From Gymnopus androsaceus JB14 (Eukaryota; Basidiomycota; Agaricomycetes; Agaricales; Omphalotaceae): DNA of 64,000 nt. A model generated the notes under the pieces. The model was not told the origin of the DNA. It searched no databases and saw only the letters and a list, made by a program, of their open reading frames with translations. Position numbers and translations under genes: made by a program. Location: the NCBI GenBank assembly GCA_009733575.1, contig ML769472.1, positions 158,105-222,104 on the forward strand. Reading direction: 5' to 3'. Below, one piece after another: positions 36,595 through 48,021 of this stretch (the first letter of the stretch is position 1; every line of letters begins with the position of its first letter).

Positions 36595-37501
36595 GTCTCT
36601 TCAGTGACGAACAGAATGAGGGAAACGGGCGATTCGACCTTGTAAGAAAGGATTTATGTCAACTTGAGTACCAGATGAATTTTTATCAAAGCGCAAACTC
36701 AATGAAACTCGGTAGATATGTCTGGTGCTGTGTATTCCATTGAGAGATTGATACACTACTTAGATCCATACTCTCTATACCGTGAAAACGGAGTAAGCTG
36801 AAAACGGAGCAAGCTGATTTTGAGTTGCTCCATTCAGTGGCAGCCTGTTGACTCATAACCCTTTTTGTACATAATCTGCCTAGTAGACTCAATCTCATAC
36901 CGATTAGGCCATAGGAACCGTAGACCGCGCGGGTACGGCATTCTATGATCGGTGGTCGTGTGCCAGGAACTAGCTAGAATTGAGTAAAAATTTAAACCCA
37001 TCATCCGTCTACAGTCCAAGGAAATCATACCGATATATTGTATTATTGGTTGAAACTAAGTGTCAGATGTCGATCGGAGTTCATTGCCGGGAAGATTAGA
37101 CGCCCATAAATGCACGCTCATGCTCCTGACCGTCACCATCGCCTTGGCTTCTTGAATTAGATCCTTTGGGAAATGGTTCTGTAACGACTTGCTACGTTAA
37201 TGAGTCATTGCACTCAGCTCTCCGACGGTTCGATCTAGACCCAACGCTAACATGAATCGAGTCGTTTTGAATTCGAATTGACAGACTTACGAATGCCATA
37301 GTTCAGGTTCGGAGAGAATAACCGGTAAGCATAGTTATTCGCAGCTCTTATAACGTTCCTCTTAGGCTCGTATCAGACCAGAAGTTCCTCTTTGATTGTC
37401 TCGACTTTGTCTCCGCATTCTCATTGCTTCCACCCTATTTTTCTGAAGTGAGTCTTGATCATTGTATTAAAATTTCGCAATTGACACAGTAATACCTAGA
37501 T
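36595..37501. promoter_or_regulatory. Shared divergent promoter region, ABC transporter / kinase-PurC-HisG gene
   Basis: About 0.9 kb separates the two start codons, which point away from each other, so the region must hold both promoters. Co-regulation is inferred from the layout only; no specific operator was recognised. The minus strand around 36845-36935 loosely resembles a tRNA (GGCCTAATCGGTATGAG) but does not fold into one. Confidence 0.55.
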
Positions 37502-39973
37502 ATGTCCTGTCCAACCAAATTTATAACTGTCGTGCTGCACGGCAACGACGCGACGGGTAAAACGACCCTCTGCCGCGCAATTAATGAAGCTGGCCAGCTA
37601 TGTTTTACCCGAGGCGACGAGGATCCCGCTCATGATGTTGATCTCAAAACGATCGACGCCTATACACTCCAACTCAGCTCTGATGACCGCCGGCCTCCCA
37701 AGTGCAAGTACATTGCACCTGACGGAACTGAACGACACATTGTTCGCGTCTTTCTAGGTAAGCGTCGTTTTCCCGCGTACTGGTGTGATCCCACACTAAC
37801 GTCTGTCTAGATGCCGAACTACCTACTCTCCAAGCCAGAATTGCCAGTCGACCTTCCTCAGACAAGTGGGAGACCGAGAAGGCTCTTTTCTACTTTAGGG
37901 CACGGTTTAGGGAGATTGCGGCGTTCTTTGGTTTCCCTGTCATCCGCACCGACGTAGGAAAATCTGTCCCCGAAACCGTCGCCCAGATCTTGGATTTCAT
38001 CGCAAAGCCGCTCACGCTTACTCTCCTAAAGGAACTCAGTTTGCGCAACCTGACGCCAGAAAAGATCCATGCGATGGCGAATATTTACCAGCCTGTCGAG
38101 GGGGTGAATTACCGTGAACGGCTTGATGATATTCTGGAGAAGGAGTGCCATGAGAACTCCCTCTTTACTCCAAAAGACATCCTGGACCAGTGCGATGTTG
38201 ACGACCTCCTCGAGTATTCCCTTGTGAACTCTTACGACGGAAAATTTGCACCTCCGTTTGTTCCTTCTCTAGACAACATTACTGGCGAACAATATCTCTC
38301 CGCCGCGTTCCGCCTAGTCGTTGAGGGCGAATCGAAACAAGTCTATCGCCTCGAAACACCTATCACAAACTACTTCGATGACCATCTCTTTCGTCATTCT
38401 CAAACCCACCATCTACTCCCATTCAATGCAGGCTACAGCCGAAATTCAGCAAACTTTCTTCCATTCGAGCTCAGGGTGCCAGCTTATTCTTGGAGATGTT
38501 CAATCGGTCTGGGGTAGATCACACCTACGAGGCGTTGAATAGACATGGGGTCGTCTATGTCCGTGCAACGAAAATCACGATGATAGAGACGATCTACAAG
38601 GGTGTATGTCAGGGGACGGACAAACACTCGTTCTATGGGATGTCGAAGATGGAAGAGCTGACTCTTGACACCAGCGAGTACGTTGGTGGTCCATACATCC
38701 GCTTCGACTGGCGTAATCCCAACCACACTTATCCCAAAAGCCAAGGTGTCGATGTTTCGAGGCACCCTTTCTACCACATTATGGAGCGTAGTGTTGGGAA
38801 GCAGGAATTTTACAAGAAATACCTCACTGGCCGCGCCACTCCGTTCGGTGATAAATGCGTTCCCGAAGACCTCGTACACGGTGTCCAGAACGTCGTCAAC
38901 TCCCAGCTCTTCACATTTCGCTGTTACCTTTCCATCCAGTGGTACATGAACCAGATTGGGCTGGAGGTGCAGGATGGATGTTTGATGTTGGATGAGAAGG
39001 GTCTCGAAGCGTGGAGCGAGATCAGCCAGGACTGCATGCGGATTAAACGACGAGTCGGAAAGGAAGTAGAGGCATTCGATAAGGATATGTGGCGTACAGG
39101 TGGAAGCTCTGCCAAGGACGCCATCAAGACCAAATGGACCAAGCTTAACGAGATGCTTGAGGAGTTCCTCGCTGCTCACCCTTTCCATACCAACGAGATG
39201 ATCAGCTCTGACGAACCCTATGGAATCATTCGCCCGAGAACTCCTTTGCGATTCTCGTCTCAAAATAATTCCCAAGTACGTTTCACTGTATCGTCAACTC
39301 TCAGGGGAAGACCGCTCTGGGAAGGGCAAGTCTTACACTATTGGTATCACTGGGACCAAGTACACCGACAAAAGTGACAACTTTGTTGCTCTTGCGCTTG
39401 GCGTTCTCATCACTCGTCCGCCCGGTCGCTCATACAAATACTCCTACGAAATCCTCGACCATCAAAAGTATGGCAAATACTTTGGTCGTAGGAATATTAT
39501 CTTTTTCCCAATGCGACCTAAGGATATGCCAGGTGCCTTGCACTGTGGAACGTTGGACTTTGCAATCACTTCTAATACAGTCGATGGACGAGTCTCCCTT
39601 AATCTCTCCGACCATTATCTCAGCAGTCGATTCTGATCTCCAGGTTGCGCTCATCTGTCGTGCTAATGCTCAGATCGACTTCAAGGACTGGACAGTCGCA
39701 AATCGAGCCCGCATTGCAACAGAGTATCCCAAACTCGTCGACCAGTTTCTTCAGAGCCTAGGGGCTGACAGCAGCACATATGTTCTTCAGGAAGTGCGGG
39801 GTACAACCGAGAGTTTTCTGGTTAATGATAAGGAGGGCGTATTTCTTCTATGTGATGGCGTTGTTTCGACGGGAAAGACCTTGCAGGAAAATGATCTCGT
39901 TGTGTGGAAGGTAATGAAAGCCAAGGGAGAAGTTTCTCTCGGTCTCTATCAAGCCAATAGCTGTTCGTCTTAA
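37502..39973 (+). CDS. Fusion of P-loop nucleotide kinase, PurC-like and HisG-like domains (Cns3/PenC-PenA-like)
   Basis: Three enzyme-like domains in one gene. Residues about 8-180 form a thymidylate-kinase-like P-loop domain: VVLHGNDATGKTTL and the lid-like RIASRPSSDKWETEKAL. About 255-480 align with SAICAR synthetase (PurC): VEGESKQVYRLE, VILKPTIYSHSM, GASLFLEMFNRSGV, VYVRATKITMIE and LEVQDGCLMLDE. About 590-804 align with ATP phosphoribosyltransferase (HisG): TIGITGT, IIFFPMRPKDMPG, GTLDFAITSNTVDG, RIATEYPKLVDQF and DGVVSTGKTLQENDL. The one clear intron is 37758-37810. Four one-base frame changes, all in the same direction, can be placed at 38389-38391, 38451-38453, 39222-39223 and 39596-39598. 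Allowing for them gives about 804 residues. HisG-like and PurC-like enzymes build the seven-membered ring of pentostatin/coformycin, and Cordyceps Cns3 combines kinase and HisG. The pathway is inferred. Confidence 0.8.
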
Positions 39974-40363
39974 TATGTCTTACATTTTTTCAAAACTCTG
40001 CTGTAAAAGTCAGCTCAGCCGATTAGCCATGTAGTAGTTCACTGAACTTCCTACCAATCTGTCGGACGTATCGATATATATTTTATTGCATCCTATAGGC
40101 TATTAGACAAGACATTCATATCGAAAGCAGTTATGCTTTAATTGGCCATAATTGCTATGCGCTAGTATGCGCTAGCCCATAGAACCACCCGGAGTCGAGA
40201 TATCGGACTCGAATTCAAGCCGAGTTTGCAATGAATTTTTTTTGTTGAAACACGGGCGCGCGCGCTCGCGGCAAACTCCATACATAGACGGAGACGGAAG
40301 ATTTTCGTGTATTATATACAGTACTCTAGTAAGTAATACTTAACCTCAAGAACTTGTGAATTA

Positions 40364-40581
40364 CAGTGTTTTGCATAAAGCTTTACCGCTTCATGATTTT
40401 TCAACGCTTGTGATGACCCTGCAGGATCCAATACAGTCGACCCTCATTGTTATTTATTTTATATGTGCCCCAAGATGTGCCCCTGTAAAATAAATAAAAA
40501 CGAGGGTCGACTGTATTGGACGCAGGGTCATCACAAGCGTTGAGAAAATCATGAAGCGGTAAAGCTTTATGCAAAACGCTG
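40364..40581. mobile_element. Foldback MITE, CAG...CTG ends, TA-flanked
   Basis: The arms CAGTGTTTTGCATAAAGC and GCTTTATGCAAAACGCTG are the ends of an almost perfect inverted repeat. Its pairing continues inward through ACCGCTTCATGATTTT and CAACGCTTGTGATGACCCTG. TA at 40362-40363 and 40582-40583 flank the element. No coding capacity. The centre is occupied by a smaller element. Confidence 0.85.
40434..40513. mobile_element. Inner 80-bp pogo/Fot-like MITE nested in the foldback
   Basis: The ends are CAGTCGACCCTC and GAGGGTCGACTG, in inverted orientation, flanked by TA at 40432-40433 and 40514-40515. The ends resemble pogo-superfamily termini (CAGTCGAC). Removing it leaves CCAATATTGG at the centre of the outer palindrome, which fits insertion at a central TA. 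Confidence 0.75.
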
Positions 40582-40754
40582 TAACTCAAAATCACAATCA
40601 AAATTTCGCGGAACAGCCGGAGAATTACATGTCGGCAAGGAGGTTGGAGAAGTCCTCAGGGGTTATCAGGAACGCGGCCAACTCTGAGGACTTCTTGTGC
40701 ACACGACCAAAAATAATCATCTCCGAGTCTATCAAGCGGTTGGCTTTGGCTAAA

Positions 40755-40777
40755 TGTCTGTCTGTCTGTCTGTCTGT
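40755..40777 (+). repeat. Microsatellite (TGTC)n
   Basis: About five and a half copies of the TGTC tetranucleotide. Confidence 0.9.
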
Positions 40778-41563
40778 TCATCCAGGCCTCCTTTCCACAG
40801 AGCGACCTGGTAGTCTGGTACATCTTGACGTCCATCACCCTCTTGGTCCCTTTACTACTACGAGTAATATACTTTATTTACATAACGAGGTTTCATGTCT
40901 TTGGACCCGGACTTCATGCTACTTCATATTTCGGTACTTGTGCGGTCTATTATGCCCTGTAGTGCCTTACAGCTCTCCGGACGTTGTTCGCTCAAGTGAT
41001 GGTTACATCCAAGGTTTACAACGAACTCTCGATATCCCGGCTACTACAGCTCATTCTAGAATCATCATACCGTTGCAGCTTGGCGCAATTTCTTCCTCTC
41101 CGAACCGAATCAGGCTTTTACTAAGTATGAACCTCAGATATTGATGCCGTCCAATCACCCTTGTCAACGCCGTTTAATAAAATAAGATGCTTATCGAAGG
41201 AAGGATGAACTCAGAAGTATATTAATTGAAGATTGTCCGATTTCTCCTTGGGAACTTGAGTCATTAATGCGTATCATGGTCCGCGTCGTCATGCTGCATA
41301 TATGCAAGCTTGCTACACTGGATATTGAGTTGGGCGACGAATCGGTTTGGCAGCCTCTGAGCTGGTCTGAGTCGGACCCTGGTCCCCACTAGCACAAATT
41401 TGGTACATTGCCACTTCAAAGTTCGAAATATTCCCTTCAACTTCCTCCATTGGGTTCCTTACTCCCCCATCTCTCTAGAGCAACGGACCACCACTTTCAG
41501 TACTCGACCTCAATTTTCTGATAGTCTTTTCGCTGGACATAAACGGGTCCATAGCTTGCTCAA

Positions 41564-42598
41564 GATGCATTGGGCTTTGCTAGCCACCTACGTCTTCCTA
41601 TTCCATGTCCCCTCGATCTCATATACCGTACTGGCATACGAGGTCGGTAGTTTCGAATACTACACGACAAATCCGAACAGAATCAGTGCTGATCTCATGC
41701 TGGGGCCCACAGATGAGAACGGAAACCGGATGCAGCGCGAGAATTGCGTACTGTACGTGAACCGGTATCAGCATCGTGAAGAGTATGACCCTCGAGATCC
41801 AAACTACCCAAAGAATAGAGCTGTCCAGTTTACAGAGCTAATGAACGACGAGACCAATAATATCCTTGGCTTTGTAAGTACTACTTGCTATACCATTCTT
41901 CTTGTATGTCTTTCGACTAACGAATCAAACAGCACACGATATGTTAGTTCAAGCAAAAAGCCAACTACCAGGAAGCATCGATGCTAATACTTCGATTTTT
42001 AGATGATATCTACGACAGTAGCAAGGCATTCGATGAACACTCTGGTCCAATGTACGAAGCAACCGTCAGCGGAAACCTGCGTAATTGGTTCCGACTCACC
42101 TCTGCCCAATTCGCCTACTTTTGCGCTGGGCTCGTATATTTGGTCATTGAAGAAGCTCAAATATTCGACGATTCCATCTGGGTAACACATGAGCTTCCGG
42201 CTCTCTGGGATAATCCTGCCATTACACAGATTATAGAGATTCGTCCCACAGATATTGGGCGAGCGGTAGCTGACAGGACTACTATAATCCCTTACTATCC
42301 GTATCGTACGTTTTTTCAGCTTCAGAGTCACCTCTCTGCTTTATTAATCGATTTGTATATAGGCGGAGGACTTCCTCCTCATAGCCCTTTGTCAAATGTT
42401 GACAATTCCTCTACAAATCCACTCGGCATCAATATTGACCTTGACCTTCAGGAGATTCCGAGGCGCGTTGTTAACGTTGCCGATATTATCCTGGTGCTGT
42501 ACGAACTTTACAACACATTCGTGCCACTCTGGCAGGTTTTAGCAATAGCATACATCTGTCAGAATGGACTTTTATGGAGCGTATTAGCAACGCATTAA
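41564..42598 (+). CDS. Secreted protein of unknown function
   Basis: Not recognised. The start at 41564 gives a signal peptide (MHWALLATYVFLFHVPSISY). An acidic, aromatic-rich region follows with NPNRISADLMLGPTDENGN and YDPRDPNYPKNRAVQF. Introns gtaagt...aaacag (about 41875-41931) and gttagt...tttttag (about 41942-42002) join GFHTIYDIYDSSKAFDEHSG to the main exon. That exon carries WVTHELPALWDNP and two C-terminal hydrophobic stretches (VVNVADIILVLYELYNTF and LWQVLAIAYIC). About 290-300 residues. A pattern-poor fungal secreted or membrane-attached protein; no function proposed. Confidence 0.6.
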
Positions 42599-42982
42599 AA
42601 GCATTCGTTTAATACATTTATTTGATTAAACTACACTTGGGAATGTCCTTTCTAATCTAATGCTTTTTCTTTTCAATCCCCATAATGACTAATCATCCTG
42701 AGTATACTGCGCTCGTGCCTTTCACGGGACCGTATGTATGCACCACTCCGTATCTAAAACTAATCAAGCGAATCGAACGAACCAGGCTGAGAAAGGTTCA
42801 AATTAGGTACACAATCTACTGGCAGCTTGCCTGATGGTTTCATAGTGACATAGGGGAGCTCCCGCTCATTCGGCTATCTCTATTCGTCGTTCAGTATATA
42901 GCAATACTGAAGATCACAATTATTTAACACGCAAAGCATCGCATCTCGCTTACTATTGCTCTTCTGTTGGCTGATTTCCACC
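42599..42982. other. Intergenic, promoter of the nucleotidylyltransferase gene
   Basis: No gene. The last 80 bases contain AGTATATAGCAATACTG and a pyrimidine-rich run before the ATG at 42983. Confidence 0.45.
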
Positions 42983-44059
42983 ATGTCCTCTTCTCTTTTA
43001 TCCTCTCTTGAACGTCTCCGTACAGGCCTCGCTCATCCCCCTGTCGAAATTGTCTGGTCTTCCCATTCTGCGTGGCCTCTTCCTCCTCCGAATCAGCCGT
43101 CCAATAACACAGAAAAGATCCAAATCTCCATCCTAGACGCCTCCTACAACCCTCCTACTCTCGGTCATTTCGCTTTAGCGGCCGCTCCTGCACCAAGGTC
43201 ACTACGAGCACCTGCTAAAGTTAGTGACCATGTTGAGGATTCGGGCAGTTACGACGCCAAACTTCTCCTTCTATCGGTCCGCAACGCTGATAAAAAGCTC
43301 AAACCGAGCGATGCGACATATGTTCAGCGAGTGGAAATGATGATCGAGGTGGCAAAGGATCTGCAAGAGCAGCATGGGTGCAGGAGCTACGCCGGGACCG
43401 AGATTGGGAGTGGAAATCCGTCTTCCCATGGCATTGCCGTAGCCATAATTGACGAGCCTACCTTTGTTGGTAAATCCAGAGTGTTACGAGAATTTTTGGA
43501 AGAACGGATTCGACGACAACAGGCGTTGCGGGACTTGCCGGATACTCGCGCATTCCAGCTGACATTCATTCTAGGTTACGATACTCTCGAACGACTTTTT
43601 GCCACAAAGTATTACGATTCATCTGAGGAGAAGATGTATCAAGCCTTACATGGATTCTTCGCTCCTACGAGTGATAACTCTGGCGGTGACGACTCCCGCG
43701 TTGTTTGGGGACGCCGAAGTGCTTCTTCGTATCCACACGCGGCTTCGACTTCCACATCCACATCAGTGGAAGTATCCTCCTCTGAGTTGGATCCCCTCTT
43801 TCGAACAATCGCCGCTTTCCTCAGCTCCGCCTCCCTCCCTCCCTCTTGCGTAACAATGATTGATATCGGTATTTGGGGCGAGGATAGCCCGAGTTCGAGT
43901 GACGTTCGAGAAGGCGTGAAGACCTATCGTGGGAGCGATTTGGATGTGAACAAGGGAAGTCAATTGGTAGGAAGTGTAGGACTAGGTGAACATAAATGGA
44001 AAGAGATGATCAGCGAGAGGGTGGGGAAATATATTATTGAACACGGTTTATACAAGTAA
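42983..44059 (+). CDS. Nicotinamide-nucleotide adenylyltransferase-like protein (Pof1 family)
   Basis: Single-exon gene. The ATG at 42983 (MSSSLLSSLERL) is preferred over an upstream in-frame TTG. The nucleotidylyltransferase signature is SYNPPTLGHFALA (N-P-P-x-x-G-H). FILGYDTLERLFATKYY and the C-terminal SSSDVREGV (equivalent to ISSTxxR) follow. About 358 residues. The fold transfers AMP to a nicotinamide- or nicotinate-type mononucleotide. Yeast Pof1 belongs to this family and is a diverged member. A Ser-rich insert (STSTSTSVEVSSSE) separates the halves. No frame break. It lies 3 kb from the HisG-like gene, which may be coincidence, although both handle nucleotides. Confidence 0.8.
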   Translation: MSSSLLSSLERLRTGLAHPPVEIVWSSHSAWPLPPPNQPSNNTEKIQISILDASYNPPTLGHFALAAAPAPRSLRAPAKVSDHVEDSGSYDAKLLLLSVRNADKKLKPSDATYVQRVEMMIEVAKDLQEQHGCRSYAGTEIGSGNPSSHGIAVAIIDEPTFVGKSRVLREFLEERIRRQQALRDLPDTRAFQLTFILGYDTLERLFATKYYDSSEEKMYQALHGFFAPTSDNSGGDDSRVVWGRRSASSYPHAASTSTSTSVEVSSSELDPLFRTIAAFLSSASLPPSCVTMIDIGIWGEDSPSSSDVREGVKTYRGSDLDVNKGSQLVGSVGLGEHKWKEMISERVGKYIIEHGLYK

Positions 44060-44336
44060 CCTAGGGTCTAGATGGTGGTCGGGTACGAATGACTCGAGCG
44101 AGTTGAGAAGAATGCATACGCTCAGGATTGCCCGGAACGCTTTGATGGATATCATCCATAGTAGTCAAGTAGTAGTACTAAGTATCACATAATATAAATT
44201 TTTTTCAAACCACTCTTTCAAAAACGAAATGGCAACACAACGAAAGAAAAGCGCTTGAATTCGCAAATCTCTACAACACTCACATGATAGCTTACTCATT
44301 TGGCTTCCTTTCTTCCCTATCTTGCTATAATCAATT

Positions 44337-47300
44337 CTACAACTCCACCTTTACACGATGATACAACTCTGCTACCTTCCTCATTTCCTCCACCGTCTCA
44401 GGCTTCGCCAAATTCCCTTCAGCATCATACGTCCTGAAGGCCGAGTACTCAAACGGCTTGGGCTGTTGTGGAATACAAGTAAAATCCTGCTTCACGCCGT
44501 TATCATCGTACGCCCAGTTATCGCCTGGGGTCTTCGGCGCGGTAAGCAGAATGGCATTTCTCGAGTCGAGAGAAATATCAGAGTCAAAGTAGTTGAGGGG
44601 CGTTAGGAGGAAGCTACGTAGATGTAGAGGGTCGGAAAATGGCTTAGTATAATGATATAATGCGACATACCTTGACATTGCAATTGTAGTTTTCGTATTG
44701 GGCGAATCTTCAGCATGGGGCTAAGTGAGAAGATAAGCACCTATGAACCCAAGAAAATAAAAAGTCGTACCAAATGGTGCATTCCGACATTAACCCAAGC
44801 CACCAAATCCTCCTGTACGATATTTTCTCCATCAAAGAACCGATGGAAATCTACCGTAGGTGCCCCTGGTAGATTCATGTTCCACATTGAGCTAGACGAG
44901 ATTTCGGTATCTTTCCGGCGTGAGACTGCCAGGTTGTATCGCGCCCAGTTCGCATTATTCAGGAGGCGGCGGGAGCCCACGACGGTCTGTGTGGTCGATT
45001 GATTAGTAGTAAGGGAAAAAAAGATGTCGAGAACTTACATTGTGTATCGGATTGTATCCCGCATTAATAGCATATCCCCTCGGGCTTCCCCAGCTATTCT
45101 TCTCCTCCTGGTTCACGATTGCATACCCGCCTTGAAAATTCGCAGGATACTTTAATTTGGATTCGTCCTCTGTTTCGATGATGCGTTTGGTGATCTTTTG
45201 TTGAATCACTGTACTGCCCCAGTCATCGTCTTCTTCCTCGATCGGGTCGAACCAAGGTTGCTGAACAGATTCTTGGGAGGTGGTAGTCTCGAGCAGAGAG
45301 TTGGAGGATCCAACGATATCGAGGTCGACTCTAAGGCAGGAAATAGGCATCATACCAAACAGCTTTGAACAATGGAGCGTACTTGAAGTTGATGACATGG
45401 TCATGCAAGTTGCCCACTTGAAAAAAACGAGATTAGAGCAATGTAAGAATGAATTGTGACCGGACTGACTAGTCGTATCCCGAATTCGACCTCCATAACC
45501 TTCTTGTGATGGCTCCCAATATCCACCTTGCAGGTAACCCGACGCAGAAACGCGCACTTCAATGGTTCCGTCGATTTGAAACATGTAATCAAACACATAG
45601 TCGTAGCTGCACAGAAAAAAAATCATCACCATACAAAACGGGGAAAAAGCTGATGAAGATAAAACTCACTTCCCAACAGTACTAATACTCCGCACTGTCA
45701 AGAGATGGCCCTTGACCGCTCCAAACTCGCCCTCCATGTAGCCCGTATGCCTCGTAACAGGTCTGCCAGAATCCATCTCAAATACACATATTGCCCTTTC
45801 CCGCACGATTGAGCCCAATCCCGAATACGTCGTGGCTGGAAGATAGACAGCTTCGAGAGGACAGTCGTATCCTGGAAGCATGTCGCGCACGGCACTGCCC
45901 ATACCAAAGTATCGGTCTTGCCAGGCTGTAGTGGTTTGCATTGGGTCATTACCGGCTAAGCGGGGAAAGGCCTGTCAATGAACAAATGGGAGGATGGAAT
46001 CGGTGAATAGACAAACAGTATTGAGCAATGGCTTCTTGAGGTGCGAGCTAAGTAGAGAGTCAGTAGGAAGAGATATGAATGCAATGGTGACATACTTGAT
46101 AGATGATCCTTTCCCCCTTCAACCGAATATCCCAAAGGCTCAAGCCCATATCACGATCGAAACCCAAATACATTCCCCAGCCCATCCACGAGACATATTG
46201 TGTCGTTCTATCAACTCTAAATCGCAACCCAGCAAATGATACCAGGCGAGGACCAGGAAGGTGGTCTAGGTCTCGCGGTTCGCCAACGCGTTTGCGTGTC
46301 GTCCACGAGTAATCTTCTGTATCTGGACGGGTCGGTGTTCGAATGAGAGTCCCGTTACGGTAGGCAGAGAGAAAGTCATCCAAGGTGTTATATATCTGGT
46401 GGTTATACACCGTCTAATAATCGCCTTTAGTACCAGAAAGGTCAGATAAGCAAATACACACCTTGAGAACTTTCCACATCGATGGATCCGTGCCAGAAAC
46501 ATCTACGTACATGAAAAAGTTGACTGGATGAAGGTAAGGGCCCGGGACATTCTTCCTCCACAAGAACCACATCCTCCTACGCTTTCCATCAAAACTGAAG
46601 GGACCACTTGCACCGGTGACCAGTGTATCATTAGCGTTTCCTCGAGCCGTTGCTCCGAACAAATCCTGCGTAGCCTGGTCAGCTACATAGAAAAAAAAAT
46701 CAAGACTGCGAAATTATTACCTGCATGGCATCCGAGAGCTCCGGCGTAATAAAGCTCCAAATGCTTTGCAATTCATTAGGATTCACATAACCTCTTGCAT
46801 TAAATGGAATATCATGAGAGTGGTAGATATCCAACGGCTTCATCGTTGTATCATTCCCAACAGGCAGTGGACCAACGAGGTAATCTCTGATAAAAGGAAC
46901 CTCCTCTCCTCCATGGATGAATGGTCACTCGAGCGTACTTTTGTGGAACGGGCCCGAGTCCAGCTAGATAAGCAACTGCTTCGGCTTTGGGTGGATAAAA
47001 AGTCTCGATGATGAATATGACATTGTCTGAGAGTGCGGAATCCACTGCTCTGGTGAGGTTGAGATTGCGGTCCGGTGATTCGAGCCATTTCTGTATTGAT
47101 GTGGTTTCGGGAACGGTGAGAGATGCCCAAAGGTTAGTGGGTGCGGGAGGTTTGGCGATTGGAGGGATTGGTGGAGCACATTGCTCTAATCGTTCTCCAT
47201 TCTCCAGCCGAGAGTCCGATGTAGAGGGATAGAGATGCTCTTGTGCGGAGAATTTGTTGGGGCCAGTACCGAAGAAGAGCACTGAAATACCGATTGTTGC

Positions 47301-47406
47301 GAGGAAGACAAACAACGCGAGATGCTTGCGGCTTTGGTTGGTGCTGCTGCCGCTTGCACCTAGTTGAGGACTCTTTCAGCAGACTGTAGCTGCCGCGGTC
47401 AGCCAT
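44337..47406 (-). CDS. Copper amine oxidase, membrane-anchored
   Basis: Oxidises primary amines to aldehydes with a topaquinone cofactor made from a tyrosine. The start at 47406 (MADRGSYSLLKES) leads to a membrane anchor (ALFVFLATIGISVLFF) at about residues 30-50. The N-terminal domains and then VDRTTQYVSWMGWGMY and the catalytic region follow. VGNYDYVFDYMF carries the topaquinone tyrosine (first Tyr of NYDY, formed across an intron). HDHV and MHHLPHAED supply copper-binding histidines, and FLLTPLNYFD lies near the C-terminus. The 3' exon is 44337-44613 with an intron at 44614-44670. Two extra-base frame breaks are seen at 47368-47369 and 46915-46916, both in TCC on the coding strand. A second, nearly identical 3' end lies at 63638-64000. 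Confidence 0.9.
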
Positions 47407-48021
47407 GGCTCGTTGAGATAAGGCGTTGGAAAATGTGTGAGTAATCTATGCCGCTTTTATAATGAATCTGATCCTGAAGATAAGAACTCGGTATGTTTCA
47501 ATTTGGAGGAGATAGATGTTATCATAGAAGGCGTCAAGAGTCGAGACCGAGTCTCTGCGAGATAGCATATTGGATAGTAGGTAATGAATGAATTGCAAGA
47601 GAGCAAGTACAAGCCTACAAAACGATATCTCAAAAAGTCTAACAAACTTCGCTTTCGACTCACGGAATACAGAATTTCAGTGTTTTTTCAGCAACCGACA
47701 TCGCGAACAAATCCTGAACGTAGTGCTGATAGGCAATTGAGAATTCGAAGTCAGAACAGATAGTAAAAACAAACTACTCACCTCTCCGAAAACATTTAGT
47801 ATTTTTCCTCCAAATTCTCTTCATCGATTTCCAAATTTAGTTTTCCCGAGCGTGAAGCTGTCGCATGTACAGCGCCAGTAGTTGCTTATATTCGCTGATA
47901 TAAGAATTCAAGAATCGATTGTGGATTTGATGGTACTTCGATGCAGCCTTCGAATCCGTAAAATGGTTTTGGAAGTCTCCGGTGCTGGTACCAAGAATCT
48001 TGAAAGTTCTTCACTGGTTCG
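47407..48021. other. Intergenic upstream of the amine oxidase gene
   Basis: No gene recognised; minus-strand frames at 47457-47663 lack family features. Confidence 0.4.

Larger units (their letters stand above)
39974..41563. other. Intergenic with small mobile elements
   Basis: Holds the nested foldback element at 40364-40581 and a TGTC microsatellite at 40755-40777. A plus-strand frame 40569-41144 starts inside the foldback and shows no family features, so it is not called as a gene. Confidence 0.5.

Noticed and set aside
36840..36940. tRNA-like sequence on the minus strand (GGCCTAATCGGTATGAG, GGGTTATGAGTC)
   Set aside because: The internal promoter-like boxes are only approximate, and the acceptor and T stems do not pair, so it is neither a tRNA nor a convincing tRNA-derived SINE.
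38484..39275. Long minus-strand open frame of 263 codons
   Set aside because: It is antisense to the PurC-like domain and has no motifs of its own.
37502..39973. Explaining the four frame changes of the kinase-PurC-HisG gene by introns
   Set aside because: No GT-AG pair of normal size joins the homologous segments in frame. The best candidate (29 nt, gtacgt...ctcag at about 39275-39303) is too short and removes protein-like sequence.
37502..39973. Programmed +1 frameshifting
   Set aside because: The four sites share no slippery motif, and similar breaks occur in unrelated ne genes and in gag, so sequence error fits better.
40569..41144. 191-codon plus-strand frame
   Set aside because: It begins inside the foldback element, crosses the microsatellite, and shows no family features.
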